From Adenanthera pavonina (lineage: Eukaryota; Streptophyta; Magnoliopsida; Fabales; Fabaceae): a DNA stretch of 64,000 nt. Positions 23,701 to 36,143 of this stretch are shown in pieces. Position numbers and translations under genes: made by a program. Each line of letters opens with the position of its first letter. Within the stretch, counting starts at the first letter, position 1. The DNA lies in NCBI GenBank assembly GCA_026686845.1, contig JAIVEN010000021.1, positions 10,868,001 to 10,932,000 on the forward strand, read 5' to 3'. The notes beneath the pieces were generated by a model that made no database searches, was not told the DNA's origin, and was given only the letters and a program-made list of their open reading frames with translations.

Positions 23701-26700
23701 GGTGGTGATAAGGGTGTAGACAACAATGGAGAAATACCCCTTGAAGGTGGAGGTGGTGGTGGGGGCGGGGGTGGTGGAGGAGGGGGAGGCGGATCCCAAG
23801 AGGAAGCGATGGGTGGAGGAGATAATGAAAGCCCATACCTTGGAGGTGGTGGTGGTGGGGGTGGTGGAGGAGGAGGGGGAGGGGCAACTGCACTAGGCAT
23901 TCCAAAAACTTTTGATGTGATCGCTCTATTGGTAAAAAGAGGAGGGGGTGGTGGAGGAGGAGGAGGAGGAGGAGGAGGAGGCCAAGAAGTTGCAGGTTGT
24001 AAATCAGTCCCTTGGTTTTGTCTACTAACTGATGATGCTTCAAAAACATATGACAAAGAGTTTCTAGCATGAAACGAAGGCAGAGGTGGAGGGGGAGGTG
24101 GGGGTGGTGGGGGAAGAGGTTGTAACACTTGTGCCGAGCTAATATCTGGTGTTTGACTTACTGTTTGAAGAAATGTCTCTTTAATTGATGGTAAGTAGTT
24201 TTCTTCCATTTCTGCCATGGAGTCCACAGATTTAGAAACGTCCACCATTTGACATTTCAGTTCATTTGTCTTGTCAGTAGAGACAGGTGTTCCAGAGACA
24301 ACAGGCACAGAGGCAGACTTTGATTTGGCATCTATAGTTTTCTCCTTTGACGAGTTAGCATTGGAAAGAGCAGCAGGTGCACTATTATACCTTGTTGGTG
24401 GATATGAAACATGCATTGAATTTGTATAAGAACCTTTGTTAGGAGGAATCCACCTAGTTACTGCATTTGGCTTCGCTTGTTTTGCCTGGGTACCTTGTGA
24501 TTCAAGCTGCTTAATCTTTTGCTTTGCTGCAATTGTATCTGCCACTGGCTTTGAGTTTGATGAAAGTTGTTTTTTCACTGCAGGTGGTACTTTATCAGAT
24601 TTTTGTCTGGAAATATCAGGCTTCTGCTGGCCTTCCTTGGAATCTAATTTCTTCTCTGTTGCATTGCCAAATTCATCATATTTGTTTTCCATATCTTCCA
24701 ATTGCCCATTCACATCTGCATTAACGTCCTTCATTTCCATAGTTTTCATCATATCAGTTGTGACTACCATAGAAGTAGACTTAATTTCTCCATCATCCAC
24801 AGCAATGTCTTTCACTACATGAAGATCAGAATCCACTCTCTCATCAAGCTTGTACTTCACATCATCAACAGCAATGTCTTTCACTGCATTAGTACCAGAA
24901 TCCATCCTTCTGTCCAGTTTGTGAATCCGATCATCTGATGTACACTCCTGAAAAGTGGGAGGATCCAAGTCCTCTTTCCATACTTCCTTTTTATTTTGAT
25001 TATCTATTACACTGTCATGAACCAGAAGAGAATCATAATCCGCCTTACCTTCCGGCACATCAACTACATTGCTGAATATCTCCTCCACCTCATAGAATTC
25101 CTCAGGTGAAGCAGTTCCTGTCTCGTTTGCATCTTCACTCGCCCCGACTGTGGTTAGATTAGGTATAACAGCATCAGCGTCCAGGAAAAGCACCTGATAC
25201 AAATACGAATGTACATTCAACTCCTGCTTCATATAATGACTTGCATAGAAGAATAACAATGACTTACCTCTGCTTTAAAATCCTTAGGAAATTGATCCTT
25301 AGAATCCCACAAAATATCAACCTCATCACGGTTGAGTATCAATATGTTTGAACGCACAAATGCTGTGTGAAACATAACTCTGAACATCATCTCCTCACGA
25401 ATGGAGTCTTCATCCATGTGTATGCACTCGAGAACCACATCCCCTTGAACACGACAATGGATATCAATTTTCACCAGCATACACTCTGCCTGCAGTTAAA
25501 ATTTCTTAACTGAGACATTCCAACTAGTTAGCTCAAAAATAATATCAATAGCTTAACTTGTACATCACCTGTTGGTAGAGCCGAAGATGTTTTTTGTTCT
25601 TTGAAGTAGAAAAAAGAAGCTTAGAACTTCTATTAACAAGTTTTGAAGGGTCCTGACCATAAATACGTACAACAGGCCTGCAACCTGTTCCACCATCAAA
25701 TAATGGAAGGACTCTAAGAATCAGACAATCCAAATATAAGGGTGTGTCTGACGGAGGCCACTCAGAACCCAGATTTCTCCTGGAAATGTATTGAAGATAT
25801 CTCAACTGAGAAGGCTGTGGGTTCAAAGGAGATAGAAGGTGGAGCAGTTCTCTAGGAGCTTGCTTGTAGACCATTTCAAGGGTTTTCTGCTCCCCATTGT
25901 ACTGTTTCCGGTACAATAGAAGACCTGCAAGCATAAATGCAAGCACAGGCCAACCTCCTCTTTCACAATGCATCAAAAGAACATTTTGTTGCCCCTCCAA
26001 AGACAACCAGCTTTCACTTGATCGAAGGAAGTGATGGATCATTTCCAAAGGCAGAAGTGGACAACCCTCATATTGACGAGGGTATTCCATAACTGTCATG
26101 TCATACTGAGACAGTATATCTGAAATTTGACTGCGCCTCTCCCCTTCTCTGAAGTTAAATACCATGAAAGAAGCATCAGGATAGTGATCCTGTAGCTGAG
26201 CTACAATCCCCCCCATATAAACTTTGTACTCATCTTCTTCCAAGACATCCGTGGAGAAGCAACAATCAAAAACTGAAAAACAATAATTAAAATAAAAAAG
26301 TCAAATATTTAGTTAATACAGGTATACTGAACTACTAAACATACCAGCATCGATATCTGTGAGCGTACTAAGATTACAGCTAGACAACTAAAGTGGAGGC
26401 AATTTTACCATGCTAATTACCATAGCAACTAACTCACTACAATGAAACAAAAACAATTTTTATTAAGGTATAAAAACAATGTTTTAAAGGACAAGTGTTA
26501 AAAAAAGCGTTCCACAATTCTTCAACTAGCAATCCTCAAATTATAACTTACCAGTCTCTAACTAAAATACTGCTTTCTATTTCTCTATTAAAACACAAAT
26601 ACTTTCACCCTTTGTACCCAAACTCAGACTTTGTCCTTAAACAACCCAGCCACCCTGAATATCTCTCAACAGAGTAAAAAGGGAATGCTCCCCGATCCCA

Positions 26701-27358
26701 TTCCATTAATATCACCGTCCATCTGGAAACCATAATCGACTTGATGCAATCCTAAGAGTTGCAGACTAGAAATAAACTGAAACGTCCAACCACTGATTCA
26801 ATGTCTCCACCTCTGTCGTGACTTGGACAGCTTGACCCCCTCTACTCAGCTAAACATCCTCCATTGTATCCCATACATAATGGGAAAGTAATAAAGAGAA
26901 ACTAAGAGAGGATTTCCTCAGCAAAAGTTCATAGAAAGAGGGGGAAATGAACGAATACTCTAAAGAATAAGAAATATCGAACACAATTCTAACCAGGCTC
27001 GAAGCATTACGTGATGAAGAAAGAAGGTGGAGGGCAATTCATAGAAATTCGTAACAACAAGTTATCATACGCATTATCCCAAAATCATACCGAAGCTTAG
27101 TAATTGAGCCCTAAACCTCAATCACATCCTCTAAGCTACAAATTGAGCAGTACCATAACTTCATATATAGGGAAAAGGTAATAGGACAAATGCTTCCAAT
27201 TTCACAATTACTCGTGTTTATAAGCTCATTAAATTAAGAAAAAAAATTAAAGTTCGGAACAGACGAAATAAGAAAAGAAGCATACCATAGACTCTCTCGG
27301 AGATCTCCAGAAGCCGATCCGGTGGCTTCCTGTAAAAGAACCTTCTGAACAGCGCCAT
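17785..27358 (-). CDS. FH20: Class II formin, FH20 type (PTEN-C2-FH1-FH2)
   Basis: Seventeen coding exons (minus strand): 27358-27286, 26272-25569, 25489-25268, 25193-22867, 22740-22611, 21941-21870, 21595-21497, 21346-21305, 20796-20716, 20629-20579, 20505-20424, 20246-20152, 20084-20013, 19919-19803, 18673-18605, 18524-18458 and 17936-17785 (TAG). All borders are GT-AG and phases agree, giving 1484 residues. Order: PTEN-like domain (about 10-190), C2 (about 195-332), acidic linker (334-690), FH1 with long Pro runs (about 692-1075), FH2 from LKPLHWSKV (about 1080) to about 1435, then a basic coiled tail. The phosphatase loop reads HCERGGWP, so the CX5R arginine is missing and phosphatase activity is not expected, as in other class II formins. 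MALFRRFFY, NAVTRWIPPNKGSY and YSVVGRNADAL match remembered Arabidopsis FH20 (At5g07740) better than FH14. These formins nucleate actin filaments and can bind microtubules or membranes. FH18 is a close alternative. Confidence 0.92.
21070..21196. repeat. Imperfect repeat in a formin intron
   Basis: Two copies (about 21070-21127 and 21149-21196) each start GAACTGAACCAGA, contain GAATATTATACATTCAATT and end GCACTTCAATCA. The first copy carries about 10 extra bases. They lie in the intron between the exons at 21305-21346 and 20716-20796. Confidence 0.7.
21964..22140. repeat. Tandem duplication, period about 92 bp, in a formin intron
   Basis: Copy one starts at 21964 and copy two at 22056. Both begin ATTATTGCTCAGATATTAGA, share AAGTCAGTAGGAATAATGAA and end near ACATGAACT. 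They differ at a small number of sites. They lie in the intron between the exons at 22611-22740 and 21870-21941. Confidence 0.8.
24783..24920 (-). repeat. Coding tandem repeat of 23 residues in the formin linker
   Basis: Two adjacent 69-bp units encode 23-residue repeats starting KLDRRMDSGTNAVKDIAVDD and KLDERVDSDLHVVKDIAVDD. They lie in the acidic linker between C2 and FH1. A related pair of VKDI-xxDD units is present in remembered Arabidopsis FH20, so the repeat may be an old family feature. Confidence 0.75.
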
Positions 27359-27369
27359 CAGATGGCGCT
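27351..27369. promoter_or_regulatory. Inverted repeat over the formin start codon
   Basis: Nine-base arms AGCGCCATC and GATGGCGCT are separated by one base, and the formin ATG lies in one arm. In the mRNA, AGCGCC could pair with GGCGCT, leaving a 7-nt loop that holds the first bases of the start codon. Seen in the sequence; any role in translation is inferred. Confidence 0.45.
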
Positions 27370-28010
27370 GTTGCTTCCCCGATCGGATCCAAACCGATAA
27401 GTCGGCTGACCACCTGCAAGATCAAAAAATAGTGCGCGGAACAAATCGCACAGCAGATCTTGCAATCACCCAATTCGAAGAAGCCCAATACTATCCAATT
27501 AAGCCCAGAAATCGCCAACAGAAAGTGACAGCAAGAGCAACAGCGAATTTCAGAAACAGCAAGCTAGCTGGTGATCTCTAGGAAAGAAGAACATCCAGAA
27601 ACAGAGAAGCCGATGCAATAGTCAAAGCAGCAAAATCTCAAAAGGGAACAAAGGAAACAAGATCAAAAAGAAACAGTAAAGAGAGATAGATTTGTAGAAT
27701 GAGGGAATGAAGTGAAGCAAAGGAGTATGGGTGATTGAGAAGAAAATGTGGGAGAGCTGGAATCAAAAGGAGATACAATGGCAAGCGATAATGAATTCCC
27801 ACATGGAGATAGATGGAAAGAGAGAAGAAAGAAGCGTAGTGGACTGAAAAGGAGAATACTCTTTGGAAGTTTAGACCTGTCTCCCTCTCTCTCCGCTCTG
27901 CAGCGACACAAAAATTTTGGGCAGGCAGAGGAGGTGGGGTTGAAGACACAAAATCTACGTGGGGCGACGTGGCATATACAATTCACGTTTCGATGAAAGA
28001 ATATTCATTT
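27359..28010 (-). promoter_or_regulatory. Leader and promoter region of the formin gene
   Basis: Upstream of the formin ATG. A good acceptor (TTTTTGATCTTGCAG on the minus strand) ends at 27414, which suggests a leader intron; its donor is not resolved. Further upstream, CT-rich minus-strand sequence (about 27620-27900) is typical of plant leaders and core promoters. No protein-coding frame here is convincing. Confidence 0.4.
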
Positions 28011-28558
28011 TCTTTTTTTTTTTAAATAATGTTCCTTATACTTCCATTTCAACCCAGACGCCAGAGAGGAAGAGACAGACTTGTTTGGACGAGGTCAGTT
28101 TATGCCTTATGTTATTAGCACAAGAAGAACCGGAGATTAAATCGGACAAGTCATTAATTCAAGATTTAATGATTTGATTGAGGTTGAATTAGAATTGAAT
28201 CGGTAGTAATTAAAATAATAATTTAAAATAAATAATATAAGTTTAAATAAATTTTATAATTTAATTAAAGTCTCAAACTAAATAATATTGAATTATCAAT
28301 CTATTATTTATCACAAATAAATTATTATTGAGTTTCATAACTCAATATTTTAATTTAAATAAACTAATATTCGTCTATAATCATATTTTGAGTTTAAAAT
28401 ATTAAGTTAATAATTTATTATTTATTTTTTATTAAGTAAATATATAATTTTTAATAGTTATATATCATAATAATACTTATATTATACTAAAAATAATATT
28501 ATCTTATCTTAAAAATTAAAAAGAATTTAAAAAAATTTGAAAAAAAAAATACTTCAAA

Positions 28559-28763
28559 ACCGATTCAAACCGGTTTAGGACCGGTTCATAACCGGTTCTA
28601 CCGATTCAGAACCGGTTCTACCGATTTAGAACCGGTTCTACCGGTTCAAGGCCGGTTTCACTGGTTCTTGACCGGTTCTAAACAGTGCCGATCTTGGATT
28701 ACAACCGGACCGGACCAGGTACCAGTTCCCGGTTCGACCGGTCGAACCGGCCGGTTCGGTCCA
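28559..28763. repeat. ACCGGTTC-rich array, possible end of a MITE
   Basis: Degenerate repeats of a unit of about 20 bp, for example ACCGGTTCTACCGATTCAGA, with many ACCGGT palindromes in very AT-rich DNA. The array continues into GGTTCGGTCCAATTTTAAT. The complement of that end resembles GGTTGAATTAGAATTGAATC near 28183, so the 0.6 kb between could be a MITE with subterminal repeats. No target duplication was found. Confidence 0.6.
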
Positions 28764-29641
28764 ATTTTAATACCATGGGCTATTAGTATTACTATTGAAA
28801 AAAAAAATTACATCTAACGAGTCAAATATTAGTATAAGTCAAGGCATTTTAAAAACCATAATAATAATTTATACACCAAAATTATTTTATTAGTAAACTT
28901 TATAGTATTTATGATTAAATTTTAGTAAGATTAATCTTAAATTTTAAAATCATAATTTTAAGCAGTTTGATAAAAAAAATTTAATTCTTAAAAATAATCA
29001 GAACTTTTAACATATTTTAATTTAATTTTTTAACATTTAAAACTTTCTTCATGCCATGTTTCGTGTATTATTTCATCAAGTGATGATTCACCTAAAATTT
29101 TAAGAGTTATTTGGTCATGGATAATGTAATAAAATAAAAAATAAAATGAAAAATAAATTTTGTAGTTTAGAAATATCTTTTGTAATTATACATAACAAAT
29201 AATAATTAAAAGAAACGTTTCATGTTAAACAACAACAATAATAATATCACATATTTCATTTTGTACGAAATAGAAAAGAAAAGTTCTTTCTACCAAACTC
29301 CCTTGTGAACGCAATCTCTACTAAATTTAATTTATAATGGCAGCCTAATATAAAGCTAAGATCAATCAATCAATCCTAAAATATTTAAAAGGAAAACTAT
29401 GTTGTATATGATGCTTTGTATCTTCAATTGAAATAATTTATATAATTTTTTATTAAAATCACATATATGTCTTTTCTATTTATGAAACAAAAATATAGTT
29501 TATTTTAATTTTTTTACTGAAACGTCACTAATAAAAAATATAAAAAGATGATATTTTAGTTGAATATATGAATTTGAATAAATTAAAGATATTTCAATAA
29601 AAATAATATTAAATAAAAATGTAACATAATTTCTTGTTTTA

Positions 29642-29908
29642 CACCCCTCGATCTTAAATATAAGTAAATTTTGAAAAGATTAATTGATTCAAAATATGAG
29701 AGAAAAATATAAATTTTATGGTAATAAATGTAGTATTCCAAAACAAATACCCCTCATCAATGAGTATAAATTAATCTAGAGTAAAGAAAAATACTATTAA
29801 TTTAAGGTAATTTTGAAATAATATATATTTTACTATAAATTAAATAAGATTAACTAACTTATTGGTATATGTAAAGATTTTTTTTCTTATATTTAAAATC
29901 TAAGGGAG
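29642..29908. mobile_element. Stowaway-like MITE
   Basis: About 267 bp with ends CACCCCTCGATCTTAAATAT (left) and, on the other strand, CTCCCTTAGATTTTAAATAT (right). They are complementary at 19 of the first 23 positions. Flanked by TA on both sides (29640-29641 and 29909-29910), as for Tc1/mariner-type MITEs. Not coding. Confidence 0.65.
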
Positions 29909-32816
29909 TAAAAGATTCATATGTTGTTTATCAAAAAAAAAAAGATTCATGTGTATTTTTTAGAAAATAAAGTGGCTATTATGTTAATAAAACTCATAAC
30001 AAAAAAAAATAAAAAACATAAAAAAACTCATAACAAATAAGCATGTCTAATATGAGAAAGAATGTATAATTTCATATTTAATTGACTAAATTATACTAAC
30101 CTTTTAAAATTTTGACTAAATTATACTTGTTATTTTTAGTTCTAAAAACTATATTTGAATTATTTTTTTGTTAAAAAATTAAACTTTTTCTGTTATATCA
30201 TTTTGATTCAGATTTTTAGGGGTTGCTTGGTTTTCTTCTCGCACATATATAATTTGTTTCTTTTACTTTTTATTTATTTGAAAGTTTAAATTATTTTTAA
30301 ATAAATATATTTTGTTTTAGTTTTAAAGATAATAATACCCTTTTTATTAAATAAATAAATAAATAAACTGATAGTGTTTCTTAAAAAAATATTATAAATT
30401 ACTTAGGAAATAAAACTTTTCAATTCTTTATTTAAAAAGTTATACTTTCTAAATTAAACTCAATTTTCTGAGAACTATTATAAATTTTTTAATCAAGCAA
30501 CAACATTTGATTTCCTTCTTAGAAAGTATAAAATTTCCCATTTACTTGGCTCATATCAAGTAACAGCTTATTACTATTTGATCAAAATAAAACTCTTATT
30601 TTTATTCATAACTCACCCACTCTTACCACTTAACCTGGACTCAAATTATAGAAAATGGCTTTTTTTTTTTTTATCTCAAAGAAAATGTCCCAACTTAACT
30701 AGGATCAAGAAGATTTTTTTTTTGGCTCTAAGGATAAAATTTAGACCAGGATGGCAAAAGAAAAAAAGCATGTTGACCATATGTGTTTATTTCAAACATG
30801 AAATTATTCAATTCTTGTTATTTTCATAGTGATAATAAAACAAGGCTGCATAAAAACATTTTTTAATTTAAGTTGTATTATTATGTTAATTTTATAACTA
30901 TAATAATTTCAGTAGTTTGCAATCTGTCATCTGAAATGTTTGTGATTTTTTTTTGGCCAATGAAAAGTTTGTGATTGAGACTTTATAATCTTTATATATA
31001 TACACACACACATATAGAACTGGGTAACCATTGGTGAGTGAGCTAGCAAACATACTCTGATATTGCCTTCAACGGTTCAACCACCGCTCCGAATTCACAA
31101 GCAATGGATGGTATTTGATATTCTATTATCTGACATATCACAATGGCATGCAATTCACCAAGGGCGAAAAAGAGTAATTATGAAGTTATTGGATTTTATT
31201 GGCTTTGACTTTGAGACAGTATGGAAATAAATTTATATGCAAGAAATGGCTAAGCTTTTTCTTTTTCTCCAAAAGTACATGTTATATGAGATTGGATAAA
31301 TATTTAGTGTTTTTGGTAAAAAAAAAAAAAAAGGGATAAATATTTATTGTTGAACACAAACAGCGTGGATTGCAAATGTGTCATCGACTCATCGGGTATC
31401 TGAGCGGATGGCTACCGCCCTTCTATCTCCTAAGACCTGTTTTGCATACTTTTACAATATATTTTTTAATTAATTAATGAATTTTAATTAAGCTAATGTC
31501 CGTTTGGTCTAACGAAAAAAGGACCATCCCATTTAACTCAAAAATTTATTTTTTTAAATGCAAGCTCAAACAAATTACAAAACCATTGGGAAAAATAAGA
31601 AAAAAAAAACTAATTAAATGGGATTCAGAGGTGATTATGAATGATGAATTGAAACTTTATCATGGTCTTGATAGTGATAATGAATAATAATGATGATGAT
31701 TAGTATTTAGTTGGTTTTAGTTATATAAATTTAAAGAATTATGTTTCTGAAAAAAATAATTTGTATTATTTTGTGAAGGTTAAACTAAATGGGATTTAGA
31801 TTTTGGCATTTTAGAAAGAAAATAAAAAAATTACAGTATTATCTAAGCTTGAAAAAATGAGTCTCATTTAAAAAGGGCTTTTTAAATCCGACCCATATAA
31901 GTTGGTCTAACAATTTCTATATTATAGTAATTCAAATCCACATCATTTCAAAATATGAATCACATTCTCACTAAATAAATTAAGCTATATTGGGTAAAGG
32001 GGGTTGGGAGACAAGGTTCTTTAACATAGCTTGGTGAGTCAATCTTATTAAATTTAATATATACATATATATATATATATATATCAAAGATACCTATACA
32101 AAATTTCATAATTTTTTCATGATCTGTTACATATTTTTTATTAACCAATTTAAAATATATGATATGATAGTAGATCACCCAACGACCTGACCCAAGACAA
32201 TAACTTTTTATCGATAAAAGAGAAGATCATGAATTAATTTATATGGGAAAAAAGAGGATTTGGCTAAAAAAAAAGGGAGAGAAGAGGATTATATATACAA
32301 ATACATACGCATACATATATAATCTTACAAACTAGAAACTTTGTTATGTGCTTGAAAGACCCTTTTTATGGACTGAGCTTCATCTTTTCCTACATAAGCA
32401 GAGACGGTGCCAGCACTCAGTCTGGGAAGGTCAAGTTTTAAATATTAATTCATATATATTATTAATTTAATTTTTAATATTTATCATAATTACTTTTTAA
32501 AAATATTTTTATTACTTAAAAATGTGCATCACATAACCAATCATGCATAATTATAATATTTAAAAAACAAAAAAAATACAAAACGAAACCACACATATCA
32601 TTTAATATATTAACTTTAAGGAGAAAAAAAAATAGAGATAGCAAAACATCTAAGGTGACACACGTACATTGCCTATATAGATAAATATTTTGCTATAGTT
32701 TATTAAGACATTTGGAATCCCACTTGATGATGCATGTGGATATTATGTATGTTAGAATATTGGATATTATATATATATATATATATATTGCAACAGAATA
32801 ATATCCACAATCTACA

Positions 32817-33396
32817 TAGAGGTGTTCATGGGCAGGGTCGGACCAAGTTTGATCCCTGCCTGTTGCCCAACCTGATGAACACTCAGACTAGTATTGGATC
32901 GACTCGATACTAAGTATTTTTTTAAAAAAATTAAATAATAAAAAGTAAACTTATTTAATAACAAAAAAATATACTTATTTATATCTAAAAATATATTTCC
33001 TTAAAAAATAATGTTTGAAAAAAATAACATTTTTAAAAATTTATGAATATTTAACCATATACATTATTTTTACATAATATTAAGTTAAAAAATCAATTCA
33101 AAATTTTTAAAAAATTTGAAACATTAAAATCTTAAAAAATACTTCATAATATTAACATATTAAATGCATTACATTAGATACATAAAGAATAAAAATCATA
33201 TAAAATCAATCAATATGTATAAAATAATTGAAAAGAAACAAAAAAATAAAAAGAAATAAATATAGGTAGGGCCGAGTAGGTCCAACAACATTTGACTCTA
33301 ATTGCGGCCCAACTCGAAAATTTTCCTAACCCGATTGGCCCGGTGTGACCGGGTTGAACCGGGCCAATCGGGTCTCGGGCATTATTATTCAATCTT
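32817..33396. mobile_element. hAT-like MITE, copy 1 of a local family
   Basis: Starts TAGAGGTGTTCATGGGCAGG. The GC-rich ends (left to about 32910, right from about 33267) surround an AT-rich core. AATCTACA (32809-32816) and AATCTATA (33397-33404) fit an 8-bp target duplication with one change. The core shares words such as AAAATATATTT and AAAAAATCA(A/G)TT, in the same order, with the element at 50509. Confidence 0.5.
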
Positions 33397-33859
33397 AATC
33401 TATAACAACCCTTGCTTATTCTCTACGATAGAGAGAAAGTTCAATAACGGTCTTTATGTGTTGACCAATTTTTAACTCACTTCAGATACAAAGTACCTCA
33501 ACCAACATAATAGATATAACTTATATTTTTTTTTACTAATCAAGTATAGCTTCTAGCGAAGAAGAAGAAGAAGAAGCAATGAAATTAATTATTTTATTAA
33601 ACTGAGAAGCCCTAATTGCAGAGATGATATTAGACTTTTCTCAATATAAAGCAATAGAAATTATCATATACCAATGCATAATATATGAGTTTAGATTTTT
33701 CAGGACTGAACCCTTCCATTATCCAAGGAGAAGAGGGTGGGGGGACCATGGCTTCGTCCTTGTACATAAGAGTGATAGTCATGACACACGAAGTAGCTAA
33801 AGCGGTCAGGGAAATACACCTAAATTACATTTTGTTACTCGCATGCAGAAAGTCACGTT

Positions 33860-33892
<33 letters not shown>

Positions 33893-35147
33893 AGGGCCGC
33901 AGCATAAAGTCGTTATATTGTATAACTTACTGTACAAATTCAAGCTCCATCCATGGCGCATTATCTAAAAAAATGAGATGTGTTGTTAATAGTTTATAAA
34001 TAGCACTTATTATATATTTTATATTATGTATTATTCATTGATTAAATATAAGATAATCATATTCTATTTTTGTGGCATTTAAAAGTTTGGACTATAATTA
34101 TATTTTGTATTTAAGTTTATAAATTTATTATTTTGTCAGATAAAATTATTTTTATAATATTTAAAGATTATATTATAAATTTAAATATATGAAAATACAT
34201 ATATGATTTTCATACTGTTTTCTAATTAAAAGTTAACATATAGATTTTTTAATACATCGTAAATTTAGCCATTAATCATATATTAAAAGTATTAACTTCT
34301 TAAATTTAAGAAAAATTTAAAAAGCATACATGTTAAATTTTAATTAAATAATAATATCAAAAGTCTACAACAAAAAGTATATAAGTTTTCTCCTAAAAGA
34401 TATAAAAAATAAATTTCACAAATATTTATATTTATTTGTTATATTTTACAATTTTGATTTTTAAAAGTATTAGATATATGGTTAATAAAACTTTTATCAT
34501 AATTTATATTATAAATTATAATAAAGGTTTTTTATTAGGTCACACTATTTACTAACTAGAATATCAATATATATATATAATACCTTCATTTCTTCATGTA
34601 AATCTTTCAATGTTCTATCAAACATATTAAAAAGCATAATTAATATGTCACTTACTAATTTAAACTAAGTAGGTAAGACCACAAATGTGATAAAACTCTC
34701 TCCATAAATATTGATCTCCTAATAAGTATTTAATACAAATGCATACCTAAAACTCAAATTTGAGATCATTAGTTAAGTTAATAGAGTGCTTAATTAGCTA
34801 AGCTACACAAAGGTTGCTGAATAGTGGGATGGCTGATGAAAAAAAATGAAATATCAGTTCATGCAATTAATGCACCAAATCAAAGATGTAATTTCTACTA
34901 CACCAAACTACTTCCTCTATTTCTTTTTAATTATTATTTTTTAAGAAAATTTTTATTTATATTTATCTATCACTTTCAAATTTCAAGACAACATTAATTA
35001 TTAGTTTTTTCAGTATACCTTTATTTATTTTTTTAAAAAATAAAAAATAATATTAATTATTCTTTTTTATGAACTCATTTATTAAATGACATATTAAGAA
35101 TTTTAAAAAAAATTTTAACGCATTAATTATATTTTTTAATTTATATA

Positions 35148-35412
35148 CTCCCTCCGGTCATATATATATAGGATATTTTATCTTAATCCTAAATATAAGA
35201 TCCTTTACAGTATACGAGGTAGTATTTATTATATATTTCCAAAAAATACCCTATTTAATGTATCCAAAGAGAAAAGGAGAGAAATTAAATAAGGGTAGGT
35301 TTGAAAAAATGTTAAAATTTTTTAAATATTAAGATAATTAATTAGTTTTAACTCTCATTTTTAATTTATCTGATTTAATTAAAATAATTTTATATTAAGA
35401 TCGCCAAGGGAG
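35148..35412. mobile_element. Stowaway-like MITE
   Basis: About 265 bp, starting CTCCCTCCGGTC and ending GATCGCCAAGGGAG, with TA on both sides (35146-35147 and 35413-35414). CTCCCTCCG is the classic start of plant Stowaway elements. Inside are CCTAAATATAAGATCC-type words. No coding capacity. Confidence 0.65.
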
Positions 35413-36143
35413 TACTAAATCTTGAAACGACATTAAAAAGGGATGGTAAGAGTACAATACAATATGGGATTAAAGGAAGATGAGTTGGAGAAAGCAAGAA
35501 ATGAAAAGGGTGGGCCAGTCATGTTATCTTAAAAAGGCTAGCCACCAATCACTGCGCGATCTTGTGTGCCGCCATTACTGGCATTCCATCCAAACTTAAC
35601 ACAAACACCACTTAATTAATTATGGGTATGTATGCGTAATCAATTTAATTACTTTTAACAAATCATAATTAATTTATCTCATCTTAGCCCACAACCTAAC
35701 TTGTAGAATATAGTAGCATCTATCTATGTCAATTATTAAAGCAAGAGTGATTATTGGATTATCTCAAATCATGCATAATCACCCATGCATCAAATTGTAT
35801 ATCATGCATACTTTTAAGAAAAAAATTTGAAAAAAAATTGAAATACATTCGCATTGTAACTTTAAAACTACTTTGCACTGTTAAAGTTTAAAAAATAAAA
35901 ATTATCCTACAAGTAAAGCTATAAGTTACATTTTTCTTACAGTGAAATATTTATCTGAAATTTGAAGGAACTGTTCGTGTCAGAATAATCTAAGTATTTG
36001 TTATATTTACACACAAAATGAATGAGGAAGAAGAGAAGGGCGTGTGGGAGTTTGCTCAGCAATCTCAATTGAATATGCCTTCCAATCAAAGGTAAATCAT
36101 GCTCCAACGAAACATATATACACTAGACAAGAGATACATCGGT

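Noticed and set aside
23147..24070. His/Leu-rich and Val/Glu-rich frames over the FH1 exon
   Set aside because: They are other-frame readings of the same CCA/CCT repeats and have no independent support.
23038..24072. 344-codon Gly-rich frame on the plus strand
   Set aside because: It is the exact antisense of the proline-rich FH1 exon. CCN codons read backwards give GGN, so long Gly runs without stops are expected.
27414..27469. 56-bp leader intron of the formin gene
   Set aside because: The acceptor is good, but 56 bp is shorter than usual plant introns, so the true donor is probably further upstream.
30221..30503. Possible MITE with GGGGTTGCTTGGTT and CAAGCAACAAC ends
   Set aside because: The ends look Tourist-like, but TTA is found only on one side and the inverted match is short in low-complexity DNA.
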